Shown here: piece after piece, positions 6,997 to 13,369 of the stretch
How positions within the stretch are numbered: position 1 is the first letter of the stretch
Layout: every line of letters begins with the position of its first letter
Notes under the pieces: generated by a model
Told to the model about the DNA's origin: nothing
Databases searched by the model: none
Seen by the model: only the letters and a program-made list of their open reading frames with translations
From: Chlamydiae bacterium RIFCSPHIGHO2_12_FULL_27_8
Lineage (GTDB): Bacteria; Chlamydiota; Chlamydiia; Chlamydiales; SM23-39
Assembly (NCBI GenBank): GCA_001796155.1
Contig: MGLU01000001.1
Location: 1 to 14,509 of the forward strand
DNA: 14,509 bases
Direction of reading: 5' to 3'
Translations under genes and position numbers: made by a program

Positions 6997-7464
6997 ATGA
7001 ACAAAGAAAACAAACCTTCTATATTAACTATCGATGAAGAATTTAATGATAATTCTCATCAAGATTTAATGAACTGGTGCGATGAAATATTAGAACAATT
7101 TCTAAAAAGTTCTTATTGTTCTTCTTGGAAAAATAACAAAAAAAACATTGCCGGTTATTTTATTCACGGATTTATTGATTATGCTTATGGGTATCATCTT
7201 GCCAAACCATTTCAATATAATGAAATGATTGTTGAAGATATGTGCCTAGATATTTTGCCAAGAAAAATGAGCACAAATGCAAAAAATTTCAAACTGGTAG
7301 GCAAAATTCTAATTACATTTTTTGAATGGTGCGAACATGAAAACATATTAAAAGATACAACAGCTATTCGTAATACACTCAAATTAATCGATAATAAGAT
7401 CTATGACAAAGCAAAAGATCCTTCGAATTGGGGATTAGCTAAATCACTCTTTTCAGGATTTTAA
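6997..7464 (+). CDS. Conserved-looking protein of unknown function ending in a DPSNWG(L)AKS motif
   Basis: 155 aa from ATG 6997. The frame also allows a TTG at 6970, but GAGGA 10 bases before 6997 decides the start. The protein is soluble and helical, with no TM or signal. Its order is an acidic N-terminus, then DLMNWCDEILEQFLKS, IAGYFIHGFIDYAYGYH, VEDMCLDILPRKMS, FEWCEHENI and the C-terminal DPSNWGLAKSLF. I associate the last motif and the 'LPRK' block with a family of uncharacterised bacterial proteins, from memory and without a name. No catalytic motif stands out. It is the only plus-strand gene between the minus-strand TA cluster and the tRNA scar. Confidence 0.6.
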   Translation: MNKENKPSILTIDEEFNDNSHQDLMNWCDEILEQFLKSSYCSSWKNNKKNIAGYFIHGFIDYAYGYHLAKPFQYNEMIVEDMCLDILPRKMSTNAKNFKLVGKILITFFEWCEHENILKDTTAIRNTLKLIDNKIYDKAKDPSNWGLAKSLFSGF

Positions 7465-7688
7465 ATTTGTTTTTTTGTAATCCAAAATACTCATATTTAA
7501 ATCTCAATGATCTTTATGAATAAAATTTTGGAATTCTTTGTCTTCAATATAATTTTTATATATACATACACTTTTTTATAGTCGGGTGACAAAAGGTATT
7601 TTATAAAAAAAAACACAAAATTTAAAAATTGTATTTTATCTTTAAAAAATGATAATTTTGTCTATTAGAAAATGAATAAAAATTGGAT

Positions 7689-7750
7689 CGGAAGAGGAGG
7701 GATTCGAACCCCCGGACCCTTGCGGGTCTTCTGTTTTCCAGTCCGATTCA
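7689..7750 (-). pseudogene. 3' two-thirds of a tRNA-Ser(GGA), probable att scar
   Basis: Read on the minus strand, CTGGAAA gives the anticodon-loop core with GGA (7737-7739). A class II variable arm follows (GACCC/GGGTC stem, GCAA loop). Then comes a T-arm with TTCGAAT flanked by GGGGG/CCCTC, an acceptor strand CTCTTCC (7690-7696) and discriminator G at 7689. The 5' acceptor strand, the D-arm and a pairing anticodon stem are missing, so the gene is a fragment. No CCA is encoded directly after it. Elements that integrate into tRNA 3' ends leave exactly such partial copies. In the tRNA's sense the intact gene would lie to the right, beyond the window. Confidence 0.75.
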
Positions 7751-7841
7751 GCATTATAATTCTCAATATCAACACCAGCCAACATAAATATTTTCAATTA
7801 ATGTTGATTGTTGGCAATTTTAGCAAATTGTTGCTTTTTGG

Positions 7842-7860
7842 TGTGCAAATTTTGTGCAAA
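7842..7860 (+). repeat. Tandem TGTGCAAA boxes next to the tRNA fragment
   Basis: TGTGCAAA occurs at 7842-7849 and 7853-7860, 11 bp apart (one helical turn), about 90 bases from the tRNA-Ser fragment. Phased short direct repeats beside a tRNA 3' end resemble arm-type integrase sites. No integrase gene is in the window, so this is inference. Confidence 0.35.
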
Positions 7861-7883
7861 AAAATCAGCAATATTCAAAATGT

Positions 7884-8990
7884 TTATTGAAGTAATTCTT
7901 CCTCTTGTCCTTTTAGAGAAGTTTGTATATCCAACTTAACACAAGATTTTTCTTTTGATCGCAGTTGTATTTGATCCACACTTTCAAGAGTTTTTTTCAT
8001 TTGTCGATCAAAGTCAGACTCATATAATTTATCCTGCACAACACGAAATTTCTCAAACTCTCCTTCAGCAAAAGCTTTAGCAACCTTTTGACTAACCTTA
8101 CCCGGATGCTCGAGAATATCTTTCTCATTAAATTGCAGAAAAATTTTTAGTTTTCGAGCCCAATCTTCCATGGTCATAGGAATATTATTTTCAGCCTGGC
8201 TCTCAGCATAGTCAAGATACATAGTTACAAATCTATTTAACGTTTTAAGTTCCTTTTCTGTTAAATAATTTTTTGCAATAGCCACATCTGGTTTGAGGAT
8301 TTTACCATTGGGAGAATTTTTCCAATTAGTCAATCCCATCCGATCTTTTTTGCTATCCGCTCTTTGCATAATTAGTTCTGCAGCGGTATGCCCATGAATC
8401 GCAAAATGAAACTTATTCTGTACCGACGCAAAAAAATCTTTTGTAATTTCAGAATCTGCATTGTAATCCATAGCTGTAGCATAAATATCAGTAATCTTTT
8501 GATAAAAATTTCGTTCGCTTGATCGAATTTCACGAATTTCAGATAGAAGATTATCAAAATATTCTTTATTAAAAAAAACACCATTCTTCAAGCGTTCTTT
8601 ATCCAAAACATAGCCTCGAATAGCATAATCTCGTAAAACACTTATTGCCCATTGTCTAAATTGAATAGCTCTATGAGAATTTACACGAAAACCAACAGCT
8701 ATGATAGCATCAAGATTGTAAAATTTACTTTCGTATTCCTTATCATCTTCAGCAGTATGTCGGAAAAACCGACATACTTCTTTTTCATTGAGCTCTTTAT
8801 CTTCAAAGATATGCGCTAGATGTTCTGCAATTGTACTTCGGCCTTTATCAAAAAGTTCAGCAATAAGTTTCTGTGTCAACCACACTGTTTCTTCAAAAAC
8901 CCTTACCTCAATTCCATCCTGACCATCTTTATTAGTAAAAATTAAAAACTCAACAGTACTATTGCGAATTTGTAGTCTGTCATTTTTCAT
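7884..8990 (-). CDS. rhuM: RhuM-family protein
   Basis: 368 aa with the RhuM family layout. The N-terminal helix-turn-helix block has VWLTQKLIAELFDKGRSTI and AEHLAHIFEDKELNE. It is followed by SKFYNLDAIIAVGFRVNSHR, AIQFRQWAISVLRDYAIRGY, MQRADSKKDRMGLTNWK, and a C-terminal helical region. The N-terminal block resembles phage Bro/KilA-N-type regulators. The family is named from a Salmonella virulence-island protein and has no established biochemical activity. The frame is open to 9038, but GGAG 8 bases before ATG 8990 and a promoter inside the longer frame support ATG 8990. It is intact, stands alone, and is adjacent to the tRNA scar, as expected for island cargo. Confidence 0.85.
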   Translation of the reverse strand: MKNDRLQIRNSTVEFLIFTNKDGQDGIEVRVFEETVWLTQKLIAELFDKGRSTIAEHLAHIFEDKELNEKEVCRFFRHTAEDDKEYESKFYNLDAIIAVGFRVNSHRAIQFRQWAISVLRDYAIRGYVLDKERLKNGVFFNKEYFDNLLSEIREIRSSERNFYQKITDIYATAMDYNADSEITKDFFASVQNKFHFAIHGHTAAELIMQRADSKKDRMGLTNWKNSPNGKILKPDVAIAKNYLTEKELKTLNRFVTMYLDYAESQAENNIPMTMEDWARKLKIFLQFNEKDILEHPGKVSQKVAKAFAEGEFEKFRVVQDKLYESDFDRQMKKTLESVDQIQLRSKEKSCVKLDIQTSLKGQEEELLQ

Positions 8991-9009
8991 AATAAGCACT
9001 CCTGAAAAA

Positions 9010-9038
9010 AATCTAAAATTACAATATGATTTTATCAA
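9010..9038 (-). promoter_or_regulatory. Promoter of the RhuM gene
   Basis: On the minus strand TTGATA (9033-9038) and TAGATT (9010-9015) are 17 bp apart. Transcription would start near 9003, giving a very short leader that still contains the GGAG ribosome-binding site. Confidence 0.5.
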
Positions 9039-9240
9039 TATATAAATTAATTAAACAGATAATTGAATAAAATATTAACAAAAGAATTTATCAAATGAAA
9101 AATGATATTGCACAACATTTTTTCATAAATTAGATTATAAAAAATATTTCAAAAATCGCAGAACTAAAAATATGAATAGATTGCTTGTACTAATTGTTGT
9201 TACATTAAAAAGAGGACAACAAAGTTGAACCTCCCCATAG

Positions 9241-9363
9241 ATAAACGGCAAACCAATTGATCCTATGCAAATTGCTAGAACATTGCATAGGATTTACAAA
9301 AAGCTTGGAATAACTGCATTTCCTTTAAAAGATCTTAAGAAAATCAGTCCTTATAGGAAATAA
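9241..9363 (+). pseudogene. 40-codon C-terminal gene fragment, unrecognised, containing an inverted repeat
   Basis: After a TAG at 9238-9240 the frame reads INGKPIDPMQIARTLHRIYK followed by KLGITAFPLKDLKKISPYRK and TAA. It looks like the end of a DNA-binding or mobile-element protein, with a basic helix containing QIARTLHRIYKKLG, but the family is not recognised. There is no start codon and the upstream frame contains stops, so it is a remnant or chance. Nothing else is seen in 9039-9441 apart from the RhuM promoter. Confidence 0.3.
9260..9293. repeat. 11-bp perfect inverted repeat with 12-base spacer
   Basis: ATCCTATGCAA (9260-9270) and TTGCATAGGAT (9283-9293) are exact reverse complements. 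There is no T-run after it, so it is not a terminator. The geometry resembles a recombination core or dimer-binding site. Confidence 0.5.
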
Positions 9364-9441
9364 TCCATTTTAAAAATATCATATTCATAATCATTACACT
9401 ATTATTTATATTGGGTTTATTTAAAAAATAACAAAAAAAAT

Positions 9442-9499
9442 TTGACAAAATAAAATTATAGTTTTAGTTTTTCTAAAATTTTTTTTAGGAAAACTAAAA
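9442..9499 (+). promoter_or_regulatory. Control region of the polymorphic toxin gene: -35 box and 17-bp inverted repeat over the RBS
   Basis: TTGACA lies at 9442-9447. The best -10 candidates are TAGTTT (9465-9470, 17 bp spacer) or TATAGT (9457-9462, too close). The 17-base arm TTTTAGTTTTTCTAAAA (9462-9478) pairs with TTTTAGGAAAACTAAAA (9483-9499) at 16/17 plus one G-U, with a TTTT loop. The right arm contains the AGGA ribosome-binding site (9487-9490) and the A of the ATG. It is either an operator at the transcription start or, in longer transcripts, an RBS-hiding hairpin. Confidence 0.6.
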
Positions 9500-11466
9500 T
9501 GTTAAATTTTTCAAAAAGTTCGAAACTTTTTATTAACTTTCTTGTATTTTTAAATATTCTCACAATTTCTTTATATACTCAAAATTACCCTTATTTTGAT
9601 ATTAATTTAGGAAATGATGTCAAAGAAGATTTATTTAACAAACTTTTTGATGAAAATAGGGTGCTTTCTTTTGATGCTGTAATAGATCTTTTAGAAGAAA
9701 TTGAAGATAATGAAATCGAAAATAAATATTCCCAAGAAGATATAATAAATATAATTCATTTTATTGCATATCTTGCGAAACATGGACAAAATCCAAATGC
9801 AACTGAAAAAGAAAAAAATGAGCTGGAAAAAGATATCAATGAATTATTGGGAATTGAAAATAGTGATGCAATTGAACTCAAGTTTCATAATAGTTCATAT
9901 AATGAAGCCGGATATAGCATTATCCCAGCAATTTATTATAATGATGCAAAAATTATTGAATGTAAAAGTGCTTTCAGCAAAATGACCAATTCCATTGGGA
10001 AATTTGCAAAAAAACATAAAAAAGCATTAATCATTACTGGTATAGTTGTAGTTGTAGCAGCAGTAGCTGTAGTGGCTACAGTAGCAGTTGCATCTTCAAC
10101 GGCTGCTGCAGGTTTGGCTGCATCTTCTAAAACTTTAACCTCAAAAGAAAAACCCATAGAAAATCAGTTGTCTGAAAAAGAATTAGGATCTATTTATGAA
10201 TCTGAGCTGCAGATATGTAAAGAAAAGGTTTTTGAAAATAATTATTTAAACAATAATAATAATTTATCTGATAGCTATCTGAATTTGGAAAATTCTAAAA
10301 TTGTTGGTTCTTCAATAGCATATAATTCAATTTTAGAACAAAAATGTTTTGAAAATGACAAATATATCAATGATGCTTTTACTCCAAATTATTATCCCCT
10401 TCCATATGATACAAATAGAGGACTAAATGAAAATATTTTCAACTTCCAGGGCAATTTAGCTTTAAAAGAGGAATGTTACGATGAAGCCATTAACAAATTT
10501 GATAAAGTAATAGAATTAAATCCATCTAAAACTACAGCTTACCTTGATAGAGGATATGCAAATTTACAATTAGGAGAATATGAAAAATCTATAAATGATT
10601 TTAACACTTATAAAAACTTATCAAATGAGAATAGTTTCTCGAAGGCTGTTTCCAATGGAGCGGATATTTTTACAGGTTTTAGTTTAGGTTTAACTGAAGG
10701 ATTTGTAGAATCCGGAAAACAGTTTGTGAATTTTGGAAAAGAAATTTTATTTCACCCTATTGATACTTCCTATGGGGTTTTTCAATCTTTCAATCATTTA
10801 TCATCATTAGCAGCAACCGGTGAATGGAAAGAAATTTGCAACAGTTTAGCTCCGGAAGCTGTTGATCTAGTGAATAATTGGCAATTTCTTTCAATACAAG
10901 AAAAATCAAAACAATGTGGATACATTTTTGGAAAATATGGAGGAGATATTTTAATACCTGGAGCTGCTGGAAAACTAGCTATAAAAAGTATTAAAAATGC
11001 AGAAAAAATTGCTGAAATATTAAAAAATCTAGAAAAGTCTGAAGAAATTTTTGTACTTGAAGCTCTAACAGAAACTGGTACTAAAATAGAATATGTTAAA
11101 CCCAATGTTTTGAATATAAACTCTTCTGAGATAATCTCTAATTCTGCTAAACTTATAAAAGACTTTAGTGTTGAAAAATTAGCTGAAGCTGGAAAAGTAT
11201 TAGATAGAGGAGGATTAACTAAAGCTGGTAGAGCTTTATCAAAACATGGAGGACGAGAAGGAAGTGTATTTCCTAAATCACATGGCAATCCAACACAAAT
11301 AAATATTCAAGGACAGAAAATTTTGGAAGAAATTTTAAATCACCCAAAGAAAATTATTTATCAAGATGGTAATATTGGTTATGAAATATTTATTCCAGAT
11401 GGAAAGGGTGCCTATTTTAAGTCAGATGGTTCACTAAGAGGATTTATAGAATGGAACAAGAAATAA
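9499..11466 (+). CDS. Secreted/anchored polymorphic toxin with TPRs and C-terminal RNase-like toxin module
   Basis: 655 aa. An N-terminal hydrophobic stretch (about 10-27) acts as signal or anchor. A Val/Ala-rich TM segment spans 176-206. Two TPR units lie at about 312-375 (NFQGNLALKEECYDEAINKF and AYLDRGYANLQLGEYEKSIN). A linker at 380-575 (with EAVDLVNNW, GYIFGKYGGDILIPGAAGK) resembles pre-toxin regions of chlamydia-like and related proteins. The C-terminal 80 residues (about 576-655) start AGRALSKHGGREGSVFP, then HGNPTQINIQGQKILEEIL, and end RGFIEW. I recognise this from many CdiA/Rhs-type toxin tips and infer a BECR-like RNase, not proven. The next gene overlaps its end, as immunity genes do. 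The ATG is set by AGGA 8 bases upstream. Confidence 0.8.
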   Translation: MLNFSKSSKLFINFLVFLNILTISLYTQNYPYFDINLGNDVKEDLFNKLFDENRVLSFDAVIDLLEEIEDNEIENKYSQEDIINIIHFIAYLAKHGQNPNATEKEKNELEKDINELLGIENSDAIELKFHNSSYNEAGYSIIPAIYYNDAKIIECKSAFSKMTNSIGKFAKKHKKALIITGIVVVVAAVAVVATVAVASSTAAAGLAASSKTLTSKEKPIENQLSEKELGSIYESELQICKEKVFENNYLNNNNNLSDSYLNLENSKIVGSSIAYNSILEQKCFENDKYINDAFTPNYYPLPYDTNRGLNENIFNFQGNLALKEECYDEAINKFDKVIELNPSKTTAYLDRGYANLQLGEYEKSINDFNTYKNLSNENSFSKAVSNGADIFTGFSLGLTEGFVESGKQFVNFGKEILFHPIDTSYGVFQSFNHLSSLAATGEWKEICNSLAPEAVDLVNNWQFLSIQEKSKQCGYIFGKYGGDILIPGAAGKLAIKSIKNAEKIAEILKNLEKSEEIFVLEALTETGTKIEYVKPNVLNINSSEIISNSAKLIKDFSVEKLAEAGKVLDRGGLTKAGRALSKHGGREGSVFPKSHGNPTQINIQGQKILEEILNHPKKIIYQDGNIGYEIFIPDGKGAYFKSDGSLRGFIEWNKK

Positions 11467-11708
11467 TACTTAGAAATTATTATAAATTGCGTATTTGTAG
11501 TGATTTAGAATATGAAAAAATGGTTGTTGATATTGTCTATAAAAACCAAACTATTTTAACATTAAATCAAGAACATGGCATAAATAAAATTGAATTTAAA
11601 TTTTATTGCACAAATATAAGTAATGATGAGATTTTTACTGTATTAGACTTTATTTATGTTTTAGAAGAAGCTAAAAAATTATTAATCAAAATAAATAAAA
11701 ATCTCTAA
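11451..11708 (+). CDS. Candidate immunity protein for the upstream toxin, 85 aa
   Basis: The ATG lies 16 bases inside the toxin gene. An AGAGG sits 9 bases upstream, so the two are translationally coupled. The small protein alternates strands and ends in a long helix (EEAKKLLIKINKNL), with no signal peptide, so it is cytosolic. No family is recognised. Position, size and overlap are the classic immunity layout and are the basis for the call. It probably binds and blocks the C-terminal toxin module (inference). Confidence 0.7.
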   Translation: MEQEIILRNYYKLRICSDLEYEKMVVDIVYKNQTILTLNQEHGINKIEFKFYCTNISNDEIFTVLDFIYVLEEAKKLLIKINKNL

Positions 11709-11755
11709 TTAAATAGAGAACAAATTGGTATTTAGAACCATAAATAGAGACTCCA

Positions 11756-11909
11756 ATGAATAAATTCAGAATATAGCAAACGTGATTCAAAAATTGGTAT
11801 TATCCATTAGATAAAGATCCAATTTTTGAGATCACTTGGGTATACAATAAAAAATGTTGAAATACAAATAGAAACTATTAAACAATTTATAACTGACAAA
11901 GGATTATAA
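11756..11909 (+). pseudogene. Decayed immunity-like gene (two stops and a frameshift)
   Basis: From ATG 11756 the frame reads MNKFRI, TAG, QT, TGA, FKNWYYPLDKDPIFEITWVY. It then loses phase near an A-rich run at about 11850. A second frame continues with SLGYTIKNVEIQIETIKQFI and TDKGL, TAA (11907-11909). Both stops can be derived from TGG (Trp) by single G-to-A changes, and the two pieces make one plausible small protein. It sits between an immunity gene and a DUF7684-like gene, so it is probably a third member of the immunity cluster. Specific family unrecognised. Confidence 0.6.
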
Positions 11910-11911
11910 TC

Positions 11912-12358
11912 ATGAAAACAACAAATATTGGAAGTTACATTAATAGAGATGTTGTATTTACACAATTGAACAATATAAATGAGTACAATTTATTATCATT
12001 AAAAAATAGTGTTTTATTGGTTTATCTAGATGCAGAATTGAATTCCAAAATAGATCAATTTATAGAAAATTTAATTAATTCCAAACCTTTAGCAATAGAT
12101 CTGTCTGGAAAATATGCAAAAAAAATGTTTGATGAATTAATAGAAAAGCTAAGCTCAACTGAAACCAATCATCATATTATGACAAAATTTGATGAAAATG
12201 ACAAAATTCTAGAAATTATAGAAGATTTTTTATTTTCTACTTGGCCTTCAGAAGAGTGTTTCGATAATTGGAAATTCTATCATATTATTTTTGTAGGAGA
12301 TAATAAAAATTCAACAAAATTTATTAAATTTATTGAAAGCTTTTTAGATAAAAAATAG
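11912..12358 (+). CDS. DUF7684-like protein, probable orphan immunity protein
   Basis: 148 aa, cytosolic. It contains a central alternating block (SVLLVYLDAELNSKIDQFIE, LAIDLSGKYAKKMFDEL). A motif region follows, HHIMTKFDENDKILEIIEDF, then LFSTWPSEECFDNWKFYHII and FVGD. This resembles, from memory, DUF7684 proteins, which carry 'H-x-M-T-x-(W/F)-x-D-(D/E)-x-x-L-E-E' and end in a hydrophobic strand with 'V/IG'. Such genes are found beside polymorphic toxins. AGGA 8 bases upstream supports ATG 11912, only two bases after the preceding remnant's stop. A cognate toxin is not adjacent, and a terminator follows. Confidence 0.6.
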   Translation: MKTTNIGSYINRDVVFTQLNNINEYNLLSLKNSVLLVYLDAELNSKIDQFIENLINSKPLAIDLSGKYAKKMFDELIEKLSSTETNHHIMTKFDENDKILEIIEDFLFSTWPSEECFDNWKFYHIIFVGDNKNSTKFIKFIESFLDKK

Positions 12359-12389
12359 CAAATAATAGAAAAATTTTTTTAAGAATTTT

Positions 12390-12438
12390 TGTAGAGTAAA
12401 GAAGGGTTGTTAACCATTCTTTACTCTACATTTTTTTT
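12390..12438 (+). terminator. Strong intrinsic terminator closing the toxin/immunity operon
   Basis: TGTAGAGTAAAGAA (12390-12403) pairs perfectly with TTCTTTACTCTACA (12417-12430). Inside, GGTT/AACC pairs again with a GTT loop and one G/A mismatch between the stems. Eight T follow (12431-12438). Confidence 0.9.
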
Positions 12439-12474
12439 ATGTATTATTCTTCAATTGATTCCATGTAATATCAT

Positions 12475-12675
12475 TTGACTAAACATGGAAAAGGCAGGTC
12501 TATTGAACAATATACAAATGATGCTATGAAGTTTTATAATGAAAATAAACATTTAGGTGAAAAAATAACCCTTAAAGATGATACTATTGGAATCAAAATT
12601 CAAAGTATTAATGGTAAAAATAGAATAGGAGGATATTGGACAAATAACGGAAAAATCGTTACATTCTGGGATTGA
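12475..12675 (+). pseudogene. Orphan toxin C-terminal module (no N-terminal part)
   Basis: An open frame follows a TAA at 12466-12468: YHLTKHGKGRSIEQYTNDAM, KFYNENKHLGEKITLKDDTI, GIKIQSINGKNRIGGYWTNN, GKIVTFWD. This is the body of a known type of polymorphic-toxin tip ending in GGYWT-x-x-GKIVTFWD. The KHG junction is shared with the tip of the large toxin (SKHGGREG). It has no ATG or ribosome-binding site, only a TTG at 12475, and lies behind a strong terminator. It is therefore a displaced CT cassette, silent unless recombined onto a carrier. The toxin activity is probably RNase (family-level inference). Confidence 0.7.
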
Positions 12676-12982
12676 ATTAAAAAAATTAAAAATAGCTTTT
12701 GATAATTTTAGGCAAATTCCATTTCCAAATCCTCCAATTGATGATCTATTATATGATATATATTCTGAATTAACAGAGTTTGATGCATATATTGCTGGTT
12801 TAATCTCTTCATTAATAATTAATAAAAAAATTAACAAGTCTGATTTGTACATGGATCAAAATCTAAAACAAAACTCAATAAATTTTAAAACAAATGATAT
12901 TAGTACAAAAAACGAGTTATCAGTATATATTGCATATTTAAAAAAACTTGAAGAGTTGATTTTGTTTATGAAAAATGGATAA
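12671..12982 (+). CDS. Immunity-like frame with no canonical start, overlapping the orphan toxin
   Basis: The frame is 104 codons to TAA 12980-12982, beginning ATTGAA across the toxin's TGA stop. It reads IELKKLKIAFDNFRQIPFPN, PPIDDLLYDIYSELTEFDAY, IAGLISSLIINKKINK and so on. It is helical and low in charge at the centre, and ends LKKLEELILFMKNG. It is open back to about 12629 with no ATG, GTG or TTG before codon 59. A perfect AGGAGG occurs at 12627-12632 inside the toxin (encoding part of IGGYW). Either an ATT/ATA start is used or an ancestral ATG has mutated. Position and overlap indicate the cognate immunity gene. Family unrecognised. Confidence 0.6.
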   Translation: MELKKLKIAFDNFRQIPFPNPPIDDLLYDIYSELTEFDAYIAGLISSLIINKKINKSDLYMDQNLKQNSINFKTNDISTKNELSVYIAYLKKLEELILFMKNG

Positions 12983-12989
12983 AAATTGA

Positions 12990-13220
12990 GATCGGACGCG
13001 GATGCAACCAATGCGTACTATCTCGCTGATTCCAGTAAGGATTAAGATCGCTTTAGAGCAAAAAGAACCTTTATATAAAAAGCTTGCGTCGAAGATTAGA
13101 GAATTGAAAGCACTTGGTATGACTACTAAAGAAATAGCAAAAAGATTTCATGTCAGCCACAAAACAGTAAGAAAAAGTCTTTACTATAAACCTCAAAAGC
13201 GAAGTATTATTATTGTTTGA
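12990..13220 (+). pseudogene. C-terminal helix-turn-helix tail of a serine-recombinase-like protein
   Basis: The frame is open from 12990 (after TGA 12987-12989; first ATG 13002). It carries DRTRMQPMRTISLIPVRIKI, ALEQKEPLYKKLASKIRELK, ALGMTTKEIAKRFHVSHKTV and ends KSLYYKPQKRSIIIV. The second half is a Hin/resolvase-type helix-turn-helix (MTTKEIAKRFHVSHKTV). The catalytic and zinc-ribbon parts are absent, so it is a 3' remnant. It could still be expressed as a 72-aa DNA-binding protein from ATG 13002, but no good ribosome-binding site is seen. Copies of its first ten codons occur at 2072-2120 and 3671-3725. Confidence 0.6.
12992..13018 (+). repeat. 27-bp direct repeat, copy C, at the recombinase-tail remnant
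   Basis: TCGGACG, then CAACCAATGCGTAC, matches copies A and B at about 20 of 27 positions in the same orientation. It continues into the remnant's coding frame (MRTISLIPVR), which identifies the repeat as the 3' region of a recombinase gene. Confidence 0.7.
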
Positions 13221-13369
13221 TTTCAAAAATCAGTTATTGTAATAATATTGCTCTCATTAAACTTTAATTTTTAATTAAAAAATAATAACTATCGATGTAC
13301 TTTCCTTTTATGATAAAATTTAATATTCATTTTCCCGTCTATTTTTTCAATTTAAATGGAGAATCTTTC

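Noticed and set aside
7672..7890. 72-aa plus-strand open frame reading GRGGIRTPGPLRV
   Set aside because: This is the well-known spurious translation of a tRNA-Ser antisense strand; the signal is the tRNA fragment on the minus strand.
10794..11288. 164-aa minus-strand open frame opposite the polymorphic toxin gene
   Set aside because: It lies fully antisense to a gene with clear domains, its translation is not family-like, and no ribosome-binding site is seen.
2100..11909. Several in-frame stops read as a reassigned genetic code
   Set aside because: Different stop codons interrupt different genes (TAA, TAG, TGA), while all three also end intact genes normally; ordinary gene decay explains it better.
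12553..12852. 99-aa minus-strand frame
   Set aside because: It is antisense to both the orphan toxin tip and the immunity-like frame, whose translations are more protein-like.
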